Origin: Ophiocordyceps camponoti-saundersi (nom. inval.)
Lineage: Eukaryota > Ascomycota > Sordariomycetes > Hypocreales > Ophiocordycipitaceae
DNA: 25,329 nucleotides
NCBI GenBank assembly: GCA_003339415.1
Contig: PDHQ01000374.1
Location: forward strand, 4,231 to 29,559
Direction of reading: 5' to 3'
The position numbers and the translations under genes were made by a program. The notes under the pieces were generated by a model, which made no database searches, was not told the origin of the DNA, and saw only the letters and a program-made list of their open reading frames with translations. How positions within the stretch are numbered: the stretch's first letter is position 1; each line of letters opens with the position of its first letter. Positions 10,886-20,599 of the stretch are shown one piece after another.

Positions 10886-10953
10886 AGAGAGCGGCGCGAA
10901 AGAGAGAAAGAGAACAAGGAAGGGGAGGCAAATCGAAAGAGAAGAACTCTGCT

Positions 10954-12084
10954 ATGGATCGAACCCCTAGTCATCTCCCGTCGATGCCACAGAACCGAGG
11001 GCTCGTCTGCGCCCACAAGGCGTACGCTTCCGAAAATGACGTGGCTTCGCTTCATCACGGCTCACGCCAGCCTCAAACTCCAAACAAGCCGTCGCCCGTC
11101 GTCAACTCGCCGAGACCAGGCTCGTCCAATCAACACCAGCAGCAACAGCAACAGCAACAGACAGGAAAGAGCAGCAACAAGAAAAAGGCCAGGGTGAGAA
11201 ACACGCCAAACTCCCCCGATTCGATGCAGCGTCAGACCCCGCCCCATGGCCCCCTTTATCTGAAGCCGGCGGTGGCTCGCGCTGCCTTCGCCGGTGCTAC
11301 TTTCCACGCCTCTCCAGCTCCCTCAGCCTTACCGATTCCGAGCTTCGTCACCAGGTCATCAAGCGACAGTCCGCTCGTCGTCCACGCGAATGCGAGGGAA
11401 GATGCGACTCAGGAGCCATCACCGCCGGCTACCGATACTGACGCGCCCACTCCCTTGCGCGCTTCCTCTGCCCCTCGAGCTCGCGAGTCCCCGCTTGACT
11501 TCATGTTTCGCGCTCACCGCGAGGAGAAGGAGAGAAGCGGAATGCTGAGCCGCGCTACTTCGTCTAGTCAAATTCCCGTCACCGGGACGCAGCTGCAATC
11601 ACAAGCCGTTACGCAATCGTCTCCGAATCTTCTCAACATCTCCTCCGAGGCCGACAAACCCGTGTTTCGCAAGTCACCCTCGACCGGACCGGCACCGGAC
11701 CAGGTTCATGGTCTGCCAATGGGTCCGGCTTTCTCGACGCCGTACCAAGAACGGATGAAAGCCGCGCGCTCTGATTATGCCCGGCGGCCGCCACCTCAGG
11801 CCAGGCGGATCCCCGAAGCAACGTCCAACGACGCAACACCGCCCGAAGATCCCACCGAAGCTCTGAAGAAGTTCCTCTTCGGAACGCCGTCAACGAGCAA
11901 GGATCAGCCCTCTTCTCGCCCGACGCCAACCAGCGCAAACATCCACAGGCCACAGCTGAGGAAGGCCGAGACCCTTCCGCCGGAACCATCCCGCAGCAAC
12001 GATATCCAAGCCATGGAGAACGACCTTCGACGGATTTTGAAACTGGATCTGAATAACAAGGACAACAGCAACCCTCCGAATTGA
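10954..12084 (+). CDS. Edc1/PNRC-like mRNA-decapping cofactor, low-complexity protein
   Basis: Single-exon frame of 376 aa, rich in Pro, Ser, Thr and Gln, with a Q8 run at 62-69 and a basic KKKAR patch. The recognisable part is residues 112-131, FAGATFHASPAPSALPIPSF. It matches the bipartite motif of Edc1/Edc2 and PNRC proteins: a YAG-type activation motif (here FAG, 112-114) followed by LPxP (LPIP, 126-129), which binds the Dcp1 EVH1 domain. By family knowledge this short peptide stabilises the active Dcp1-Dcp2 decapping complex in the cytoplasm or P-bodies. Further likely conserved helices are SPLDFMFRAHREEKER (about 180-195) and NDIQAMENDLRRILKLDL near the C-terminus. The start is uncertain; see the upstream ORF. 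The rest is probably disordered. Confidence 0.75.
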   Translation: MDRTPSHLPSMPQNRGLVCAHKAYASENDVASLHHGSRQPQTPNKPSPVVNSPRPGSSNQHQQQQQQQQTGKSSNKKKARVRNTPNSPDSMQRQTPPHGPLYLKPAVARAAFAGATFHASPAPSALPIPSFVTRSSSDSPLVVHANAREDATQEPSPPATDTDAPTPLRASSAPRARESPLDFMFRAHREEKERSGMLSRATSSSQIPVTGTQLQSQAVTQSSPNLLNISSEADKPVFRKSPSTGPAPDQVHGLPMGPAFSTPYQERMKAARSDYARRPPPQARRIPEATSNDATPPEDPTEALKKFLFGTPSTSKDQPSSRPTPTSANIHRPQLRKAETLPPEPSRSNDIQAMENDLRRILKLDLNNKDNSNPPN

Positions 12085-12941
12085 CGACACCTTGTCTGTT
12101 TCTCTCTCTCTCTCTCTTTTTGTCTTTCCCATGATGACGATTATGAATCTTCTCTTTTCTTCTTCCGTTATCATTGGGAAAGGGTCGGGGAGGGAAAAAA
12201 AAAAAAGAGGGCGGTAGTCTCATGGGTTTCCGCCTTCCTGGGAGTCGGCGAGGATGGTGCTTTTGACCACTGTAGCATTCCAAATGCCGCGTTTCCTTTT
12301 TCCCTTTCTTCTCGTCTTCTTTCTTTCCCATCATCGCATTGCTTTTTCGTTTCCGAGTGCTGCTTTATTCGCGAGGAGGCGGGCCGGGGGGGTTTCTCAT
12401 CTGACAGGGGGGGGGACTTGCACGGGGGGGGCATCATTCATGAGGGAGGGTGATCTGTATGCATTTCATTGGGGTGTCATGAGGAACGGGCACGGCATTC
12501 GCATCTCATGTACCATTCTTGCTTCGGGACAGCGTTGACCAAGCGGAGGACGACCAGGCTGGATTCTGGGGAGCTCATCTCTTGTCTCTCTCTCTCTCCC
12601 AAAGATACCACTGCTTTCGGGGCATTACAGACTGATTCAATTCTGGTGTTAGACACTATTTTCGTGAAGAAACATCTTGTGATGAGCCGACTTGCACCTT
12701 TCGTCCCAAATACCCTCAAGCTTGCATATTGCGAACTGACATTCGTAACCTGGCGACGTCTCGTAAAAAAATCGTATACGGAATCCCGTTCTATCAAACC
12801 TGCCCTTCGGGTTGCAAGAGGGATGATGAGCCAAATTGAACAAATGGCGCCGTGATCATGATCAGGGTCATTGCCCAATCGGTGGAGAGATGGAAAGACC
12901 TCCTATTATCCTATGTATGTATATGCAGATTGCGGGGCATT
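12085..12941. other. Convergent intergenic region, no gene seen
   Basis: 3' flanks of the decapping-cofactor (+) and oxidoreductase (-) genes. It contains a CT run at about 12101-12117, an A run at 12196-12206 and several G runs between 12386 and 12430. No coding evidence on either strand. Confidence 0.5.
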
Positions 12942-14671
12942 TCAACGTCTTCGCTTCTCTTGTCGGGAAAACATCATCCCATGCGACAGCAAGAGGTATT
13001 TGGCAAAGAAGTCTTGAGCAAAGTCGTCAAAGGATTGGTAGTCAGCCCCAAGGCGATACGCAGCCGCTATGCCGCTGACGCAAGCCAGCTCGTGCATGTT
13101 CTATATGGGAAGGGAGAGAAAGAGTCAGCCATGGACTCTTGGAGATGCAGCATGAATCATCTTACCACCAATGTCCAAGAGCCGGCAAAGGAGGTGTGAT
13201 TTTTCCCGTTGATAAACATCATGCCAGGGACGACGCGGAGATAATGCTGCCACCGATGGCCGAGCTGGTGCCACCAATTCTTCTTAATGATCTTTGCCTC
13301 GTCAATGTCATCAATCGTCCACAGATGCTTCAGCTTCTTGTTGAGGAAGATGGTTTGGTAGACGGGTTCGAAACTGTCGTTGGCGTCGTGGTTGGCTTTC
13401 TTGAGCTGGTGCTGGTAGTTGCTGCAGTTGAACGACATCTCGATCAAGCGCGGGTCTTGCTGGTAGGAATAGGTGTAGTACATGGGCCGGAAGCTGCCTG
13501 AGCCTTGGCCTCCCTCGCCCTTGGCGAAGGCGATTTGCTTCTTCTGAAAGTCTGACGTCGGCTCTGCGCAGAGCTCTGGCTTGAAGGCCGTCTCGTATTG
13601 CTTCTCGAAATACGCTCGATCAGTGTGGGTGACGGTAATGTCGTCGTAAAAGGCAGCGCCACCAAGGACGAGCTTCTCGCGCCACGTCGCTTGGCTGCCA
13701 AGAATTCGGAGGGCATCATCGGCTAACACACAGAGAACCATGTCGTCAAAGGTCTCTTCTGTCGGATTGCCGGCATCAACCTTTTCTACGCGGAGCTTGA
13801 CGCCTTGCTTCGTTCTCGACAAGACTTGGGATACCTGGGTGCCGGTTCGGAAGGTGACCCCTTTAGCCTCGAGATCAGTCTTCCAAGCGGCGTAAAAGGC
13901 GTGAAGGTGGTCAAAAGTAAACATGGTCGGTAGGTTGGGCAGCAGAGTGACGGGATCATAGTCCCACAGCTTCATGTTTGGATCATCAAAGAGTCGCTCA
14001 ACAATGGCCGAGGGAACGTGGGGAGTCTGATTGCCGGTGCCCAAGAAGAGGGCAATTAGAGGATAGACCATCTTGTCCCCGAAGTCCTTGCTGAAGAAGA
14101 GGAGGCGCAGCATGATGGATATGGGTACGAGACCCAGCACAGGCATAGTCCATTTGATGAGCTTAAGGAAGAAGCCAAACTTCTTGACGTCGGCCGAATA
14201 CCGCTGTACGAGCTTGCTGGGAAAGACATTTGTCCAGAAGCCGGCGTCACCCTTTCCAAAGGCTACCTGCAGCTGAACCTCCTGGGGCGGGAAGCCCTGC
14301 TGGCGGAAGAAATTGAAGGTGTGCTTGAATATCTATGGCACGGCTGGTGAGCGGCGCGCAACTCTTATCAGAGGACTTGACGAGGCCGACCTTGGAACCG
14401 CCCTGGACGCCATTGTTCATCCATGGCGCGCCAAATTTTTGCTCATCGAGCGGAATCGACGTCGCCTGGCCGCCGACCACATCGCTCTTCTCCAGCACCG
14501 TCACTTTGAAGCGATCGGGATGATTGGCCAAGGTAGCGGCGCAGGACTGCGTTCAGGTTAGGGCAATCAGTCCTGAAAGGGTCGGATAAGAGAGCGTGGG
14601 AGCCGAACCATGCCGGCGGCCCCTCCGCCGACTATCACGACATGCTTGGCCTTGCTGTTGAGCGGAGCCAT
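12942..14671 (-). CDS. FAD-dependent oxidoreductase, amine-oxidase superfamily, 4 exons
   Basis: Exons are 14671-14609, 14546-14391, 14332-13166 and 13100-12942, giving 514 aa. The N-terminus has the Rossmann FAD motif HVVIVGGGAAGMSCAATL (10-27). The acidic end of the second strand follows (VTVLEKSDVVGGQAT, E40), with the GG doublet usual in amine-oxidase-type flavoproteins. Residues after PWMNNGVQGGSKIFKHTF resemble fungal FAD/NAD(P)-binding proteins of this class, and the C-terminus NMHELACVSGIAAAYRLGAD fits the final FAD-contacting helix. Substrate unknown; a catabolic or secondary-metabolism role cannot be excluded. Donors of introns 1 and 2 (GTTCGG and GTCGGC) are weak, so those junctions are less certain; intron 3 (GTAAGA) is good. 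An inserted MITE lies about 200 bp upstream of the start. Confidence 0.85.
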
Positions 14672-14867
14672 TTCTTCACGCCCAGGTTGCTTTGGAGGCA
14701 TTTTTGTCGTCGTTGCTGTTTTCGCTGCTGCTGCTGCTGCTGCCGTATGCTCATGGGCTCACTGTACGAGGCGGGAGATGAAGATCTCGTGTTTTTGGAG
14801 GGGACAGGGGATGTCATGAATCTCGGGTGTAGCCGCGGAGCTGTCCAAGTCGAGCACGTCATGGGTT

Positions 14868-14913
14868 GAGTATTCATATTTGCCACGGCACCTATTCCTA
14901 TTAGACACGACAT
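14868..14913 (+). repeat. Left 46-bp terminal inverted repeat of the MITE
   Basis: Perfect reverse complement of 15267-15312. It lies 197 bp upstream of the oxidoreductase start codon. Confidence 0.9.
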
Positions 14914-15266
14914 CACTAAAATAAGCGGTACGTACCTGATTAGTAAGATCTTTTTCTTACCCGGTATAAAGTCGTAGGAAATCTAAAGTTACTAGTAATC
15001 TATAGGTATCTATCTTTTCTACCTACCTCTGCCCGCCTTTATTCTTTTTTTTACCTGCCTTAGCTTCCTATACCTTCCTAGGCTACCTTTACCTATTTCT
15101 GCCGTTTTTACTAGGTAAAAAACGCAAAGCGCGCGCGCGTAGGTGAGTAAGAAGATAAGTACTTACGGACTACGAGTAACGTTCTATCTTGTACTAGCAT
15201 TATATCGCGTAGTAGGGCGGCCCGAAAAATGCCTTAGTAATTAGGTACGTATCCCTAAATCTGGGA

Positions 15267-15312
15267 ATGTCGTGTCTAATAGGAATAGGTGCCGTGGCAA
15301 ATATGAATACTC
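15267..15312 (-). repeat. Right 46-bp terminal inverted repeat of the MITE
   Basis: Perfect reverse complement of 14868-14913. Its outer 33 bp recur exactly at 22008-22040. Confidence 0.9.
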
Positions 15313-15603
15313 TACTCGAATACGACTTAGCCTCCTGACCGTACCTGAAGCAATGTTTCAATATCCCTGCACGTATCCTAAGCTTCAACCGCATTCAATG
15401 TTGGGCTCAAAAGCGTGTCCACTCCCGAACCTTGATCAGGCCAGCGATGCATCAAGCAGCTCTCTAGAAGCAAGACCGAGAGAAACGAAGAAGAGGAAGG
15501 GGAAGAAGTAGGGAAAGAGACGTGCTGTCTGCGTGGTAGCCCCCTTTCTTCACCGCTTCTTTTGCTGGTATGCCCTTGACGCTGAGCGTCCCTTGTCGTC
15601 ACG

Positions 15604-17541
15604 ATGCTTCAGTTCCTCCACAGGCGTCAGTTTCTTCCCCCTCCCCCCGTCCTTTACCTCTCTTTCGAAGGATATGTTTTAAGCTTTGCTAATCTCTTCT
15701 CTTGTTCTGCAGCTTTTGAAAGCCTGGCGGCCAGTTTTGGCGCCTCCCCCGATGAGGGTGAGTCTCGCATATGACGTGGCATAACGGACATGCTTCTGAC
15801 CAACGCGCTCGGTGTTCGGCATGCCAGTCAAAATCATCGTCTCCTTCATTCTCTCCTACCCACTGGCCGGAGCCTTGAAGCGGATTCCGGACTCGAAACC
15901 GGAATGGAAGAACCTCTTCATCATCGGGTATGGGACCCGTATGGCGGTGATTCTGTCGCTGGCTTTGAAGCCTGGGTTTTGTTCCTGACGTTGAGTTTCA
16001 TCATGCGCTTGAAATCGGCCCTGATAGCATGTCCATCTTCTACATGGTCGGCCTCTTTGATCTCTGGCGCGGCCTGGCGACCTTGTTCTTGAGCGCTGCC
16101 GGCGCGTTTTGCATCGCCAAGTATCTGCAAAAGAGCTCTTACATGCCCTGGGTCGGCTTCGTCTTCCTTATGGGTCACATGTCTTTCAGTCACATTCGGC
16201 GTCAAATCGCCAATAACCCGTCGGCTGTCGATATTACGGGAGCTCAAATGGTCATGGTAATGAAGCTGAGTGCCTTTTGCTGGAACGTCGCAGATGGCCA
16301 GCTCCCGTCGGACGAGCTTTCCGAACACCAGAAAGATCGTGCGCTGTCAAATCTTCCATCGCTCCTCGACTACGCGGCTTACGTCCTCTTCTTCCCGAGC
16401 TTGTTCGCTGGCCCGGCTTTCGATTACGTCGAATATCGACGGTGGATCGACACGTCCATGTTCGACGTCCCCGCCGAGGTCGATAGCGCGAAAAGACCAC
16501 CGGTAAGGAAGAAGCGTAAGATTCCTCGTAGCGGCACTCCCGCCACATTCAAGGCCATACAGGGCCTCTGTTGGATCGGCCTGTTCGTCGTCCTGTCGGC
16601 ACGATTTGGCTATGAGCAGCTCGTCGACGAGTCGTACATGAATTATGGTTTCCTGCGGCGCGTCTGGATCATGTACATGGCGAATGTTGTGGCCAGGCTG
16701 AAATACTACGGTGTCTGGTCCTTAACCGAGGGATCTTGCATCCTCGCGGGTCTGGGCTACAACGGTGTTGACCCCGTCACCGGTAAAGTCTCGTGGAACC
16801 GGCTACAGAACATCAATCCCTGGATGGTGGAGACTGCTCAGAACCCGCGAGAGTATCTGGCCGGATGGAACATCAACACTAACAACTGGCTGAGGAACTA
16901 TGTCTATCTTCGTGTTACGCCGAGGGGCAAGAAACCGGGGTTTCGCGCCAGCATGACCACGTTTGCAACGAGCGCCCTCTGGCACGGCTTCCATCCTGGG
17001 TATTACCTTTCGTTCGTGTTGGCAAGCCTCGTCCAGACTGCCGCCAAGAGTAGGTTGCGGGGGGTGCGAGTCGAAAATCTTCGTCTGACCATTGACTGAT
17101 GTTCATCTCGCAGACTTCCGCCGCCTTGTACGTCCGTTCTTCCTCGACCCTGTCTCCGGCGACCCGAGACCGAGCAAGAAGTACTACGACGTCGTCAGCT
17201 ACGTTGCCACTCAGTCGACATTCGCCTTCGTGACGACGCCATTCCTCCTCCTGACGTTGGAGAGCTCCATCTACGCCTGGTCTTGCGTCTATTTCTACGC
17301 GCTGGTCTGGACCCTCGCATGCATGCTCTTCTTCGCCTCGCCTGGCAAGGGCATGCTGAAGGCGAAAATGGAGAAGAACAGTGAGCAGCCGAGAGCGAAG
17401 ATTGTGCGCTCCATCAGCGTCGAGAGTCTCAAGGGCTTAGAGCCCATACTCGGCATCTCCAAGGACCTGGAGAAGGACATGAGCGAGGTCGTCGAAGAGA
17501 TTAAGGCTGAAGTCCAAGCGCGGCAAAGGAAGATGTCATGA
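15604..17541 (+). CDS. ALE1: Lysophospholipid acyltransferase, MBOAT family (Ale1/Slc4/Lpt1), 5 exons
   Basis: Exons are 15604-15625, 15713-15757, 15828-15927, 16028-17049 and 17114-17541, giving 538 aa. Small 5' exons assemble MLQFLHRPFESLAASFGASP and then KIIVSFILSYPLAGALKRIP, the normal Ale1 start. The protein is multi-spanning. It has GWNINTNNWLRNYVYLR (335-351) and the MBOAT active-site block WHGFHPGYY (374-382, His375). By family knowledge it acylates lysophospholipids in the ER (Lands-cycle remodelling). A very basic loop, KRPPVRKKRKIPRSG (about 211-225), lies between membrane segments. The C-terminal tail is charged and probably cytosolic. Intron 1 uses GTCAGT with a CTAAT branch site; intron 3 is 100 nt. 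The long exon alone would misplace the start at 16029 by 56 residues. Confidence 0.94.
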
Positions 17542-18086
17542 CTGGCTGATTCGTCGAATTGAGAAGCTACTGAAACGAAACTCTGGCGATTTCTTTCATC
17601 GTCTAGTTCACATTGATCGGTGGATGTTTTTCTTTTCTTTTCTTTTTCTTCCCCTCTTTCTTGCAGTCATAAATGATCGGATCATGACACCAAGTATGTA
17701 GGTAGGAACATATACATACATACATAGAAATATGTGCATTGAAGTCATCGTCATCAGCCCTTTTTCTTCGTTTCAGTCATTGACACTTCCTACCCCTTCC
17801 CCCCAACCAGCTGGGCCTCTTCTGAAGCAAGACGTCGGAAAAATGACATGAAACTTCATCAGACCATCATCAAAGGTGCTCGCTCACTACTCCGTCGTTC
17901 ATAGTCACTCCAACATGGCTCATGTCGAGACTCCCAACACAGAGATAGATGGCATGAAACGGAATACAGACGAGGAAATGAAATGCATAAAAGAAAAACA
18001 GAGCTTGAAGAAGCTTTAAGAGTGTCTTCGTCTTCGTCTTCGTCATCATCGTCGTCGTCGTCGTCGTCGTCGTGGCAGTGGTGGCG
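17542..18086. other. Convergent intergenic region with TCG/TCT microsatellite
   Basis: 3' flanks of ALE1 (+) and the Ser-rich gene (-). It contains T-rich tracts at about 17628-17652, CATA repeats at about 17710-17726, and a TCT/TCG trinucleotide repeat at about 18027-18073 just beyond the stop of the Ser-rich gene. No gene seen. Confidence 0.55.
18027..18073. repeat. Trinucleotide microsatellite (TCT/TCA/TCG)
   Basis: About fifteen consecutive TCN units, ending in a pure TCG run, in the 3' region of the minus-strand Ser-rich gene. Confidence 0.9.
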
Positions 18087-20599
18087 TCAAGATCTCCATC
18101 GCTGTCGCACCCCCGTCACTATGAGAGCGATGATGGCGCCGATGACGAAGGTGCCGACTATGGACATGGCTCTGTTCAGTGTCCTCCACCAACGAGCATG
18201 ACTGTACAGGCGAATGTCGGACATGTCCAGCGTCAGATTCGCCTCGAGCTGAGGCTCGAATTGCTCGGTGCTGCCGTGGTCCTGCATCATCTTGGGCCTC
18301 GGCATGGGCGGCAGAGGGAGAAAGGCTGCAATGACCCAAGCTTGAATTCATACGACTCGTCAGCCTCGTGGGTTGGATTGGATTGAGAAGCGGCGCATGA
18401 CTCACCCAGGGGAAACACGAAGCCTACGCCGAACAGAGTAGGCTGCAGTCGGCGGCGGCTCAGTAGCGGTTCGTTGGTAGACCACACGGTTGATGGGGCA
18501 TCCCAGATCTTGTAACCGTATGCGCGCCTGTCCCGCCGCAAGTGAGGAGACCAGATACTCGAGGTCTGTTCTCTGAGCCTGTGTCCCGGCCAGAAAGTAT
18601 CTGTCGGCGCCTCCAGGATTTCGTCGTCACCAGGCCCCCTCTCGGTCGTATCGCAACGTCTTTGGGAGGGCCTCGTCTGCAGTGGACGTCGCCGGGGGCT
18701 TTGAATGACGGCTGGGAATCTCTCGGCACTGGGCGACCTGCTGAGAAAAGAGCTGCCTCGAGAGCGACCGTGGAAATTGTATTCGGAAAGCAACGACTCC
18801 GACGATAGTGCCGAGGCCAGAAACCGGCGCTCGCCGCTTCCATAGTATAACCTGTGATTGAAAAAATTAGCCAATGATGGTGGAGTTTACGGTTGTCACC
18901 CTCACTTGGCCCAAGCCGGGATGGAGGAATGGCTGATGCTATTACTGCGCGAGCTGTGGGAGGACTGCAGGTTTCGATCGGATGAGCCATTTGTAAAGAG
19001 ACTATACATCATAGATCGAGAGGGATGGTGATGATGGTGTTTCTCCAGGTCGGCAAGGCCGTCGCCATGCTCGTCCTGGTTCCAGATCAACCGAATCGTG
19101 CTGTTATTTGGCTCCCGAATAGAGCCTTTTCGATACACAGCCTTTGGCTCAAGGGGTAAATCGCCCAGGTCGTCGGCTGGCCCGATGCTGTCGTCGCCGA
19201 GTACGGTAGAGCCGGAGTAGATGCCGGCTGCCCTGCCGCTTTGACTGCGACGCCGGCCGATGGCGGAGCTTGGCCCAGAATAGACCGCGTGAGGATGAGA
19301 TCGGCTGTTGCTGTTACCGTTGCCATCCCTACTTGCTATCGCCAACGCAGGGCTGCACTGAGGCTGCCGAACCAATGACGACTGGCTGCGACCGGAGCCA
19401 CGACTGTAGAGTGGTCGCGAAATGTTCTGCCCCGAGCCCCTTATGGGAATGCGCACTGCGGTCGCTCCAACAAGGACCGAGCAGGTCGCTTCCTCGATGA
19501 TAGCGCTGACGCTTGAACACAAGGATCCAGCTCGAAACGACTCTTGGGAGCGCGACGTGGACAAGGCAAGCCGTGCCTCGGTGCACTCTCCAGGGGTTCG
19601 CAGTGGCGGCACGAGCAAGCTTTCCCTGGAAAATTCGTGCCTTAGGCCAAAGCTGGGCCGCGGTGTAGATGCATCGCGGCGTGCAAGGTAGCTAGATTCG
19701 CTTTGATCACCATCTTGAGACTGACCGGAAGACGGGTTGCCGAGAATTTCCACGTTGGAACAGCAGGATTGAGACTGCCCAGGGGACGGATTGCCGAGGA
19801 TTTCCACGTTGGAGCAAGATGAAAAGGGGGATCCTTCGATGAAGTCGCCGCCAAGAGGCCCATCCGTAGAGCCAGCCGCGATTGCCACAGACGAAGGGGG
19901 TGTAAAGGCGTAAGTGGTATGGATGGATTTTCTAGATTGCGCAAGGCCCGATCTGGAGTGACGACGAAAATGCTTCTGGCGGAGAGACGCCCTCTTCGAT
20001 GGGAGCTCAGAGGGAACGTTGGTTCGTTGACGCGAAAACCGTGGTGGGATCATGACCCTCCGTTTCGAGACCCTCGTGGCGGTCGAGTGGGCTGAATTTG
20101 ACGTGTGACGGGCCACCATGCGCAGCCCCCCCCTGAAGCGATCGTTCCATGCCGAGAGTGCACCACGAGCTGAAGCGCCGGTAGGTGTTTTCTCTTGGAG
20201 CAAAGAGGAATCGTCAGCAAGTGACGGCGGAGGCAAGGGGGTGTGCTCAGTTGGCATGGCATTCGTGGGTTGATCGCTCGAAGGGCCGACATCGCTATTT
20301 GAGAACACTGCTGGGCTCGAAGCGTGGGAAGCACCGAGAACGCTTTGATCTGGGTCGCCGCCGTCATTGGGTATTCGGAAGCTGCCTTTACTCTTGCCCT
20401 TGAACGTGTCAGGTGAAGAAGCCTGGTTCGGATGGATAGCCGTGTAGTCGTCACCAGAAAAGGAGGCAGGTGATATCGGCCGAGAGTCATCATCGAGACT
20501 GAGGCGAGGAGGGCTGTATGGAACTAGTCGAATCTGGAGCTTGTTGCACTCGGAAGGTGATGCCTCTTGAAGAGGCCGGAGTTTTGGTGAGGCCGGCAT
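18087..20599 (-). CDS. Serine-rich protein with two C-terminal hydrophobic segments, 3 exons
   Basis: Exons are 20599-18906, 18851-18406 and 18340-18087, giving 797 aa. Roughly the first 690 residues are Ser/Arg/Pro-rich and look disordered. The C-terminus is ordered: FGVGFVFPLAWVIAAFLPLP (about 703-722) is created by splicing across intron 2. Then come a short acidic/polar stretch and ARWWRTLNRAMSIVGTFVIG leading into a last membrane segment (772-791). It resembles fungal proteins annotated only as serine-rich protein; molecular function is unknown. A near-exact internal repeat carries SNVEILGNPS twice (nucleotides about 19736-19815), 18 codons apart. Introns: GTGAGG with a CTAAT branch site and CAG (18852-18905); GTGAGT with CTGAC and AAG (18341-18405). 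Confidence 0.82.

Larger units (their letters stand above)
14868..15312. mobile_element. 445-bp MITE-like non-autonomous DNA transposon
   Basis: Both ends carry the same 46-bp sequence in inverted orientation with no mismatch (14868-14913 and 15267-15312), starting GAGTATTCATATTTGCCACG. The interior has no coding frame and is rich in TA steps and CTACCT words, with a short GCGCGCGC run at about 15130-15140. A related, decayed copy is present at 21861-22040, so it is a repeat family. No clear target-site duplication was found: the left flank ends GGGTT and the right flank begins TACTC. The superfamily cannot be assigned. TA enrichment is compatible with RIP. Confidence 0.85.
14672..15603. other. 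Divergent promoter region between oxidoreductase and ALE1, split by a MITE
   Basis: 930 bp, of which 445 bp is the inserted element at 14868-15312. The oxidoreductase side has a GCT-type trinucleotide repeat at about 14726-14743. The ALE1 side (15313-15603) is purine-rich near 15470-15515 and carries an 18-bp word also found in RPL25 intron 1. Confidence 0.6.

Noticed and set aside
11633..12334. 233-aa minus-strand frame
   Set aside because: Antisense shadow of the decapping cofactor; composition follows the plus-strand codons.
14868..15312. TA target-site duplication for the MITE (Tc1/mariner type)
   Set aside because: TA follows the right end but not the left end, so superfamily assignment is not supported.
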